Origin: Vitis vinifera
Taxonomy: Eukaryota > Streptophyta > Magnoliopsida > Vitales > Vitaceae
Length of the DNA stretch: 64,000 nt
Direction: 5' to 3'
Assembly (NCBI RefSeq): GCF_030704535.1
Contig: NC_081823.1
Span: 218,501-282,500 of the forward strand
The notes beneath the pieces are model-generated. The model saw only the letters and a list, made by a program, of their open reading frames with translations. It was not told where the DNA came from and made no database searches. Both the position numbers and the translations under genes were made by a program. This document shows positions 23,818 to 33,339 of this stretch, piece by piece. Each line of letters starts with the position of its first letter. The first letter of the stretch is position 1.

Positions 23818-25800
23818 CCGATGTGGGATTCGAGGGAGCCTTATTGAACCGGAGTCTTGCAAAACTGAAATATGCCAACATCTTGATCTTTGCACTGTGA
23901 AGCATTTAAAATATATATAATATAATTCCAGAAGTTAAAAATAAAGATAATAATTTATTATTTATCTAATTTTATAGGGCATATCAAAATAAGATAAATT
24001 AATTTTAAAAATAATAAAATATATAGTTATTAAAATCTAAACAACTTTCTATAATAAAATCTTATAAAACAAGAATAATTACAAGTTAAATATATTTAAT
24101 AAAAACAGAAATGCTATAATTTTAATAAATCTTCGTGTTATTTTTTTGTAATTTAATCTATCAATATTAATAATAAAATGATGAAATGTAATTAAAAATA
24201 ATAAAATATATAGTTATTAAAATCTAAACAACTTTCTATAATAAAATCTTATAAAACAAGAATAATTACAAGTTAAATATATTTAATAAAAACAGAAATG
24301 CTATAATTTTAATAAATCTTCGTGTTATTTTTTTGTAATTTAATCTATCAATATTAATAATAAAATGATGAAATGTAATTAAAATTTTTATATATTGTTA
24401 ATTTTTAAGAATATATAAATTATATATTTGTAACGGCATTAGATCAACCATGATTCAATCACAGGTCTGACTATTAAATCATGAATTGATAAATTTTTTT
24501 ATTTAATGATCGTTGTGAAAACATTCCTATAACCTAAGGAATTACAAAGAATAGTCTTTTTTATAATAAGTTTCATTTATTTTTCATAATGTTTTGCTTT
24601 GACACATGGAGAAAAAATATATATATAATTTACAGCATTTTAAATTGGAGAGGCTCATTCAGGACAACTTTCCAAGAAGAAAAATGAAAATAAAAGAGCA
24701 GACTAGCTTTTTTTTCCTTGTATCAATTTTCTCCTTTTCTTTTCTTCTCAACCTTTTTTTTTTCAAAATCAAAGATTAAAATAAGGGATATATAAAGGGT
24801 GGAATTAGAGTAAAGGGCAGTGGGCATGGAAAGAGTAGCCAATGGGATTCAGAAATATTAATTGATCAACCTGCTAGGCCTAAACCTCTACATGGAATCC
24901 TTGGAGAGTTGTCCACAAGCGGGCAACCGTGTAAAATGTTTCTCATCTGCAGTGTTTCCGGCTTGATTCCAACACAACCTGCAGGAGAATCATGAACAAT
25001 TCTTTTGTAGACAAATTTCCATCAGTGACCTTGATCTTGATCAGTGAGGGAGGTGAAGACCATGACCTAGCTACTTCATTTCAACTCCCCACCCAATATA
25101 CAACAGTAGCAAAGAGCATATTCTTGAGGCAAGGTTTGTAGCATTATGAATAAATGAAAGGGGTTCAACTTCATCTCTGAAACAAAAATATTAATTGTTC
25201 CCTTTCTAAAGAGAAGCATACTAAGTTATAGTCAGCTTCAGAGTTCCTCATTTTGGAAGACAATATTAGACAAATACATGCAACACCACCAAATGATCTC
25301 CACCTGTTTTTGGCTCTCTGAACACATCCTTTAGCTATGAATCATAATCATGATGGTATTAAGCTAACTGGGATTTAGTTTGTGCAACAAAACAACATCT
25401 ATAATTCTAAACTAAAGACGTACCATTGATGGCCCCAAATGCTTCAGTTCAAATCAGTAATGGTGATTAGCATTTGGTTCACTTCTACGCTGATAAGAGA
25501 CAGTTATTTGAAAGATTCTATGTTCAAAATTGTTTCTTCTTAATTTCCCAAGTAATTTTAGTCGTTTTCCCAAGATTTTTTCTTTGTAGAGGAGGGGAGG
25601 AAAAAACAAAATATTGAAAAGGGCATAGTGGGTTGTGTAATTTTTCTTGGGTTTGGAGAAGCACTGTTAGATGGTATAAGTAAACAGAAAGAAGCTTCTT
25701 TAATTATGTCAAGTAATAAAGCTTTAATTGGGATTTTGGGCATATAATGAAGCTAAGGTAAGAAGGAATTAATTAAAGGAAAGAAATATGAGGTTGGGTG
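23818..25800 (+). repeat. segmental duplication, copy B
   Basis: This is the partner of copy A (12480-14550), same orientation, with many substitutions. It includes a private 187-base perfect tandem duplication and a private block near 24935-25140. It fills most of the spacer between the divergently transcribed UBP23-like and CLE genes, so it likely contains CLE upstream control sequence. No gene was recognised inside. Confidence 0.8.
24005..24378 (+). repeat. 187-base perfect tandem duplication
   Basis: Units 24005-24191 and 24192-24378 read identically by eye. Copy A holds only one diverged version (about 13250-13440), so this duplication is younger than the segmental one. Confidence 0.88.
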
Positions 25801-26010
25801 AGAGAGAAGAGTGGCTATGGAGTCATGGTTTTTGTTGAGTTGCACAGTTCGGCCATGGATGACAAGTGTTGAAGGCATCAAAAACGTAACTCCACTGTCT
25901 TGTTGCTCAGTCTTGTCCACCTCTTCTTCCCCTAAAAGACGCCCCTTTTTTGTTACTGTCTGCAAACCCATCTCATCACTTGGATCCATCACCCTTGTTT
26001 CACTCCATTA

Positions 26011-26013
<3 letters not shown>

Positions 26014-26045
<32 letters not shown>
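26014..26045 (+). repeat. (CT)16 tract in the CLE 5' leader
   Basis: A pure CT run 60 bases before the CLE start codon. Pyrimidine tracts of this kind are common in plant 5' UTRs. A second tract (26203-26238, one interruption) lies at the start of intron 1. Confidence 0.85.
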
Positions 26046-26048
<3 letters not shown>

Positions 26049-26105
26049 CTTTCCTTTTTCCCTCAACCAACCCTGCATCTCTCTAATCTTCCTAATGAAA
26101 ACAAA

Positions 26106-26564
26106 ATGACTTCCCCTTCATCATCTCTCTTCCTCATCTTTTTGCTACTCTCTCATCTGTTTACCCATCAAAGTTATGCCATGAGAAAACTTCAAGGTTC
26201 AATCTCTCTCTCTCTCTCTCTCTCTCTCGCTCTCTCTCAATGACTGCTGTTTGGATGCTGAGACTTTTTTTTGGTTTCTTTCTTTTGGTGATTTAGGTTC
26301 TGAGATAAAAATAGAGAGGGAGCCATTAATGGATCTTGCCGAGAAGGTAACCAATCACCCTATTATCTCTCCTTTTTTTTTTTTTTGAGAATTTCCTTTT
26401 TCTGAGTGTAAAAATTGTGTTCTTTTTCATATCAGTTATCAGTTGAAGGTGGCGGTGATGATATTCAAAGAAAAGAGTTGCATGAAGTACATTCAGGACC
26501 CAACCCCATCAGCAATTCTACCCCTCAACAATGGTGGAAAACAAAGTTAGAAAGAAAACCATAA
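26106..26564 (+). CDS. CLE prepropeptide with a TDIF-like motif (89 aa, 3 exons)
   Basis: Exons 26106-26196, 26297-26346 and 26436-26564 join at GT/AG sites to give 89 aa. Residues 1-25 form a signal peptide (hydrophobic LFLIFLLLSHLF, likely cut after SYA). A short variable region (26-62) follows, then the 12-residue CLE motif HEVHSGPNPISN (63-74) and a basic 15-residue tail. CLE peptides are secreted, cut out and bound by leucine-rich receptor kinases. The motif equals TDIF (made by CLE41/CLE44, read by PXY/TDR to keep cambium undifferentiated) except His for Pro at position 4, one base away (CAT vs CCT). Position 4 is normally hydroxyproline. The three-exon layout resembles CLV3/CLE40 rather than the mostly intronless CLE genes. 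A CLE46-type identity is possible. Function, and whether it acts as a TDIF mimic, are unknown. Confidence 0.85.
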
Positions 26565-26656
26565 CTCTCATCTCTCAAAACCTTTTCTTTCTTAATTTCC
26601 ATCTATATATACATATTTTATTGAGTGGGAGATTGGAATTTTGATAGTAGTTGATC

Positions 26657-26662
26657 AATAAA
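26657..26662 (+). terminator. polyadenylation signal of the CLE gene
   Basis: AATAAA lies 93 bases after the stop codon, the usual distance for a plant near-upstream element. Confidence 0.5.
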
Positions 26663-26664
26663 GG

Positions 26665-29600
26665 CCTTGTTTCGTTCATCATCATCACTCATGTTTATTC
26701 CCATTATCATCTTGTTATCATGTCATCTATGAAAAGAATATTAGAAAGGCAAATGATGTATTTCTTATTTGTTGCCCACCCTTTTTTCTTTTTTGATTAA
26801 AAAAAAAGAGAGAGAGAGTTTCAATCATGTTGTTGCATATTGGAGAATAATTAATTGGATGAAGCTTAACAAAGTTGGATCATATGGTTTTTTTCTATTT
26901 CCTGGTAAGATTAATATATTAGAAAGGTAATCAGTAGATTAGAAAGTGATGCTAATTTTAAATTATAAGATAATATATACATACTCCTAATTTTTTTAAA
27001 TTAATATCACCTCATTTTGTGTAAAGAAACACATTTGATAGAAGTAGGTTTTCAATCATACACCGAATCTTAGGGCAAATAGTCTAAGCCAGATTGTTGG
27101 TCCTTATTATTGATTTTGAAGCCTAAACTTTAGAATAGATTCCATTATAAAGGAAATAGCAAGATACTATTGGTCAAAGAAAACCATTCAACTTTAATTT
27201 TTAAGAGTATCCTAAGTTAGAAAATAAAAATTGGATAAGAGTAAAAAATTAATCATTTTGAAGACTTTTTATATTAGAACTATTACAATCTTTCGGCTGT
27301 GATATTTTTGAGTGTTTGTACTTGTTTCATTCATAATGAGTGTTCACTCACGTGTATGACATGTATACTCGTTTTAAAGGACAAAGTAAATTAAATTGTC
27401 TTCTATTAATTCTTCTTAATATGTCATGTTTTCGAAAATTAGAAAAATAATTTATTTTGTTTTTTGTTTTTACCACTTGATATAATATTTGTTTAATACA
27501 ATCATTCAAAAGCAAACGGCCAAAATGTCATTTAAAACTACTTTTTCTTCCTTTTTGAAAGACTATTATCATATCATAATAACATACTTATTTTACTTTC
27601 TTGGGAAAAGAGAAGATTGAAATCACAGCAATACCGACACAAATGATAATTGAAGATGCTATTTTTGAGGATGTAGGAAGTTTCGAATTTTGTAATTTAT
27701 TATAGCGTTGGTGGTATCGGTGATAATGAAAAAAATGGGATCATATTATAACAACGATTGTAATAATAATGATGATGATGGCAATGATGGTAACAAAATT
27801 GGTAAGGAGGGAAGACAAAAAGGACTTGATTTTGATCCTAGGACCCTATAAAAATGTTTTGAATTATTGCATTGTCTTTGATAAAGATTTTCTTTGTCTA
27901 GTCATAGTTGCTAAAAAGAAGGGAAAAGGGACATATTGAAAAGCAAACTGAAAAAAGGAAAGCAAATGTTGGCTTTTGGAAAAGTTTAAAGTGATTCAAA
28001 GAAATGTTACCAACTCTGATCCACACTGCCTTTGTGAAAAGCACAGTCAAACTCTGCTCCCTAATATTCTTTGTCTCGGACTCTTGGCTCTTAACTCAAA
28101 ATGTGTCTCAACTCCCTAATCTTCAAAGTATGCATGTATAATGTATTTGAATGTGTCTCAACTAAGGAAGTCTAATGTTTTATGCCCCCTTGGTAGTAAC
28201 ATTTTTTAAAATAATGCTTAAAAATTAATTTTCAAGAACAGGTTTTATAAATGATTATATATTTTCAAGAACAAAATTTTGAGTGTGTCTCAACTCAAGT
28301 AATTTTCTCGATTTTTTTCTTTGTGAATTCATCGTACACCAATAGATAATTTAAAATTTCTTCCAATTATTTCATAGAGTATTATTTGTCACCATATTTA
28401 AAAATAGAAGTTCTATTTAAAAATCACCATATTTTTATAGCAACTACTCAAAATTCATTTGTCATCCCAAAATTGTCCAACATGTTTTTAGAGGTATAAA
28501 ATTATTTTTTATTTTTAAAAAAAAAAAACAATTGATTTTAAAAGCAATTTTCAAATAAACTTGCATCTCTCTTTCAGTTTTTTAAATAGGAAATTATAAA
28601 CCAAATGGGTCTAATTTTGTTTTATACTTAGAAATTGAAATTGTTAAAAAAAAATTAAAAAGTGATCGGTTCAACCAATAACTTGGTTTGATTCTATTGA
28701 TTCGATCAGTTTTTGTCACATCCCTAATTTGATTATCATTGTGGGTTGAATCTTCAATTTAATGTTTGGAATGGTCATCATACGAACATGGTTAGTCTCA
28801 TTTTCTTTGAAGCCCAAGCCCATTCATGGGGCCTATTGCAACCCTCACAAGCATGACTGAGGCTCAAACTAGAGATTTGGGTTGGCTCAGGTTCTTTGTC
28901 AAGGTCCTAATTATATAGATGTTCCCTCTAAACCCAATAACAGCATTAAAAATAGCTTAGAGTGTCTGGAATTTCTCTCCTAATAGATATTACAAAAAAT
29001 ATTTTTAAATCTTTTTTTATTTTTTAATTTACTTTTGTGAAAAAGGGTTTCAAATTAAATTGGGAGGAATGATTTGATGAAGTTAATCTCTATAATTGTT
29101 AAGTGGGCACATCTAATAATACAATGATCATTAATTGGTATCTAGATGTCCTTATATGCTTCATAACAATAAAAAAATTGTGTCTAACATATTTAAATGC
29201 CAATTATTAATTTGTTTCAATAATTTCATATCTATTTCATTAATTAATTCATTTCCTTGTTTTCTCTTTTTAATTTCTATGCGGGATTTCAAAAAACGTA
29301 TACTAAAGAACATTTTTAATACTTATATTATAAAATTTTTAAAGTGTTAAAAATATTAGAAATACTTTCTAAAATCACTATCAAACAAGTTTTAAGAGTA
29401 TATTTAATAGTATTTTAAATCAAAGTATTTTTAGTGAAAGTATTTTCTCTACGAGTATTTTTAGAAGGATTACTTATCAAATGTTTTTTCATAAAATACT
29501 ATTAGTAATTTTTCATCACTAAATATTTTTTTTTTTAAAAAAAAAAAGTGTTTCCTAAAATTTGTTAAACATCTAAGAGTCTGTCTGATAGTAATTATAA

Positions 29601-29870
29601 AAAGCATTTTTAACCCTTTTAATATTTGAAAAATAAAATTTTTTTTGAGGAAGCAACTAGAAGGGAAGCAAATGGGCTAGACTGCTAATCTTCTGGAGTA
29701 GTCTAAGCCTAGGAAAGAGAAAATAATCGTCAATGAGAAGAAAGATGTTGTGTCGGGTGACTGGAATCCTCTAAGGTCAACTGAACAAGCTAACAATCGA
29801 TAGAAGATACAAGTATTAAAAATGTTCAAAATATTTCCTATAATTACTACCAAACGTACTCTAAATGGTT
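26665..29870. other. intergenic: AT-rich, no gene seen
   Basis: The stretch shows low-complexity A/T sequence, a GAT-rich tract (near 27766-27790), and degraded repeats of the 'TTTGGTAGTAA...' MITE type (28190-28300, 29270-29520). All reading frames are short and without recognisable motifs. Confidence 0.6.
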
Positions 29871-29879
29871 GCCTACACT

Positions 29880-30411
29880 CAAGGGTAGGTGGGCTAGAGT
29901 TTTATTTTTAGGGTGTAAGGAGATGAACAAGAAATAAATTTTGTGGTAGAAAAAATTATAAGATAAGAAATAGAGAGAAAAAAGAAACAATGAAGAAAAG
30001 ATGGAAAACCTTAGAGTCTTACTAAGGCCTTCTAGGAGTCTCACCTAGAATAAAATCAATGGAGGCTCACCATTGAGGGTTGCAACCTTACAATGAAAGA
30101 AAGTATAATATTATTCATCAAATTCATTCATTTGATTTACATTGATTAGCCTATTTATAAGCTTCTCTAAGAAATCCAAAGTCTACTAGGACTCTAATAA
30201 TCTATTATGATTTTAATTCTAATTATAACATCCAAAGTCTACTAAGACTCTGACTCAAATTCTAATTATATTATAACTCAACTAGGTAATTCTAATTCGA
30301 CTCCAACAAATATTAATCCTAATTTAATTCCAAGTAATATTAATGCTACTTTAATTACAACTAATACTAATTCTCTTTCTTAATATATATCTTGAATATT
30401 CATCCTCATCA
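29880..30411 (-). mobile_element. probable solo LTR (Copia-like)
   Basis: Read on the reverse strand it starts TGATGAGGATGAATATTC and is built of degenerate TAATTCTAATTA-like units. It has a TATA box in CTTATAAATAGGC (plus strand 30150-30161) followed by a plausible transcribed leader. This is the layout of a plant LTR. The other end and a target duplication could not be fixed, and no coding region adjoins it. Confidence 0.4.
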
Positions 30412-30413
30412 AT

Positions 30414-30532
30414 GAGTTCGTTTGGTAATAATTTTAGAAAGCGTTTTTGATGTTTTTAACACTTAAAATTTTTTATCATTCAAGTGTTAAAAATACTAAA
30501 AATACTTTCTAAAATCACTTTCAAACGCACTC
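30414..30532. mobile_element. 119-base palindromic MITE
   Basis: The left arm GAGTTCGTTTGGTAATAATT... pairs with the right arm, in reverse GAGTGCGTTTGAAAGTGATT..., over about 50 bases with few mismatches. The whole element can fold on itself. Diverged relatives occur near 11880-12010, 29270-29400, 35440-35510 and 55843-56075. Confidence 0.65.
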
Positions 30533-31285
30533 TAATTTATTTTTTTTCATTAACACTTTTTTAAGTCAAAAGCCCTTCTTATAATCAATGTGAAACGGAC
30601 TAACCAAACAGTTGAAAAATAATAATAATGGTCAACTATTAACATTAAACATCCTTTTGGTATTCATTTTTTAAAATTTATCTCTCAACCCATGTTTTCA
30701 CTCAACTCTAATAAAATAAAATAATAAAATATTTATTATAAATTAACACTTTGTTTTTTTCTTTCATTTGTAAAATTATACATGTTCGCCTTCCAAATAA
30801 ATAGAAAATTTTAAAGCTAATACACTTTAAATGCTAAAAATAATGGTTGAATCTCTACACTAAGTTTTAAGTATTTGGGAAAAACTAGATAAGGTTGTTG
30901 TATGTAATTTTTGGAAGTTTTTGTCGAGATTAACGTGGAGCAAGTTTGAACTAACGTTAAATTATAATAAATAAAATTAATCATTCAAATAAATTATCTT
31001 TAGTTTTACTTTGACAATAAATAAAATTAATGGTTTAGATAACATTATCTTTGCTTTTACTTCTATTGTTTAACAACAAAAATTAATAATTATTTGAAAA
31101 AGATATTTAGGTTTTACTTCTATCGTTTAACTTTAATAATTAATAAAATTAATAGTTTAGATAACATTATCTTTGCTTTTACTTCTATTATTCAAAGCGC
31201 ATAATGAAATTTAGATCATTGGATAATGTTATACACCGGGACACAAAGTACAAAAACCAAATTGTATAAGTGGGTGAGAGTCTCC

Positions 31286-31332
<47 letters not shown>

Positions 31333-31856
31333 TTTGAGTAGAATGATATACATAAAACATATCTATAAATCCAAAAGGGTTATAAGTGGTTGTTCCTTTC
31401 ACGAATGAATATGACTCGTATCTGAAAACGGATGTTAAGATAAACCTAAATCCTTAAGATTTTAGGAAACTTAGATATCCCGACAAAAGAAAATATATTG
31501 ACATTGATTAAGAGAAATCCATTGAACATTCTTGAAGAGTGAAGAGTGAAGAAGGGGGGAGGATACCCTGGTGCGCAAGGTGCCATATACGAGTGGCCGA
31601 TATTGCCATTCTCTGCAAACAATTTAGTGCACATTTAGGAAAATTGGACCCCAAAACCCCAAGGGGTTACCCACCCAAAAGGGCAACCAACTGCACCAAA
31701 AGCGACCCAACGTATGTTCCTTGAATGTAACCATTTCTGCACCATAGCTTTGAATCCTTTATAGCAATCATATTTAATGCCATTGCCTCTTTGGATGAAT
31801 GACCAACGCCATCTCAAACACATTATCATCCACACCCAAAATATCAAAATATTTAG
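30533..31856. other. intergenic with an (AT)n microsatellite
   Basis: The region is AT-rich. It carries three related 'TTAATAGTTTAGATAACATTATCTTTGCTTTTACTTCTATT'-type segments between 30960 and 31200 and (AT)n at 31291-31329. A GC-richer patch at 31550-31720 has no recognisable coding sense. Confidence 0.5.
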
Positions 31857-32760
31857 GCCATGTTTGGTTTTAAAACGTACGAAACAAAGAAAATAATATA
31901 GAAAGAAAAAATAAAAAAAATAAAAAAATAGATTTATATTCAATAAATTATTTTTATTTATCACTTTAAATTTATTTCAAATATTTAAAATTTTCGATAT
32001 AAGATTTAATAATTTGAAAATTCATAAGCTTCTAATTAATTTGAATTATATTTGATTTTTTGGTATTTTTATAATTCTATCAAATATGGAAAAATCATTT
32101 TCTTTATTATTTTTTATTTTCTTAAGGTTATGTTTAGTTCTTGAAAAAATTGAAAGAAAATAAAGTACAAAAGTAGAAGAAAGAAATAAAAAATAGATTA
32201 AAAGTTAATAAATTATTATTTTTATGTTAATTCAAACTTATTTAGTTTATTTTAACTTTTTAGATATACAAATTAAATAATTTTAAAATATATAATTTTT
32301 TTAAATTAATCTTTATTATATTATATTTTTATTTTTATTTTTTTGTTTTTTTCATAGAATAACTAAACATGATAAAATCATTTTCTTTAATATTTTTTTT
32401 CTTTTCTTACTAATTTTTGGGAACCAAACATAACTCAAGGCTATATTTGGTTCCTAGAAAGTTTGAAGGCAAATGTAAGGATAAAAATAGATGAAAATTA
32501 GATATAAATAAAAAAACAATTGAAAATAAAAATAAATAATATAAAATTAATAAATTATTTTTATATGTTACTTTAAACTCATTTCATTTCTTTCATCTTT
32601 TCTATATAAAAATTAAATAATTTTAAAATATGTAAACTTTCAACTAATTTTAATATTTTTTTTCGTATATTTTTTGGTAAAATCAAATATGAAAAAATCA
32701 TTTTTTTTAACATTATTTTTTTCTTAATACTTTATACGAATCAAACAATGCTCTTCCAAA
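31857..32760. mobile_element. three head-to-tail copies of one AT-rich MITE
   Basis: Copies start near 31857 (GCCATGTTTGGTTTTAAAAC), 32127 (GGTTATGTTTAGTTCTTGAA) and 32442 (GGCTATATTTGGTTCCTAGA). Copies 2 and 3 end with the inverted form (GGGAACCAAACATAACTC, CGAATCAAACAATGCTC). The insides share ordered blocks such as AATAAATTATTTTTAT and AAATAATTTTAAAATATATA. A fourth relative is at 34893-35165 and a partial one near 49760-49990. Confidence 0.6.
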
Positions 32761-32822
32761 ACTAAACATAACATTACGCTACTATGACCCTTCAACGCAT
32801 GATGGCACCTGACAGCATACAA

Positions 32823-32906
32823 TCCACATTCAAATTGGATAGAGATTGTATAGATATTGTATAGTCCACATTCAAATTGGATAGAGATCGTATAGATATT
32901 GTGTGG
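32823..32906 (+). repeat. 42-base tandem duplication
   Basis: Two units (32823-32864 and 32865-32906) share TCCACATTCAAATTGGATAG and the next 22 bases apart from three or so changes. Confidence 0.75.
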
Positions 32907-32930
32907 TATGAGATTTTAGATTAATGAGGG

Positions 32931-33338
32931 TGTTGGGAAACATTCCAAATTCTAGTAAATACTTATTTTGTATACAAAATATTATATAGAATATTTCCTA
33001 GGTTGATATATTATTATGAGAGGAAAATGTTATGAGATGAAGATATACTTGTAAATATTATACAAAGTAGGTAGAGATGTGAGGAAGAATGAGAGACACT
33101 CGATAGAATAAGAGACTTGTGATTCAAACTGTAGATACAAGAGATGTTTTGAAAACTCAATAATTGTATTTAGTTTTATCCTCTATAATATTTTTATGGT
33201 GTAATGAATTTTTTTTTCTAATTCGTAGACGTAGGCATAGTTAACCGAATCATGTTAAAACATTTTATACTTTTGTGTTGATTGTTTTATTTTTATATTC
33301 TTCATCTAAATTATTTACACTAAACCTTTGCTAGTACA
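32931..33338 (+). mobile_element. probable solo LTR of a Copia element
   Basis: It starts TGTTGGGAAACATTCC. Near its end it carries ATTCGTAGACGTAGGCATAG...CCGAATCATGTTAAA, which resembles the R/U5 part of many plant Copia LTRs (GTGGACGTAGGC...CGAACCACG). The end is put at a CA near 33338. No 5-base target duplication was found, and no internal region is present on either side. Confidence 0.5.
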
Positions 33339-33339
33339 A

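Noticed and set aside
25753-26011. Opposed short frames (79 aa reverse, 66 aa forward) just upstream of the CLE gene
   Set aside because: They overlap each other in a low-complexity leader region, show no family motifs, and are partly in the duplicated spacer, where the other copy does not keep them open.
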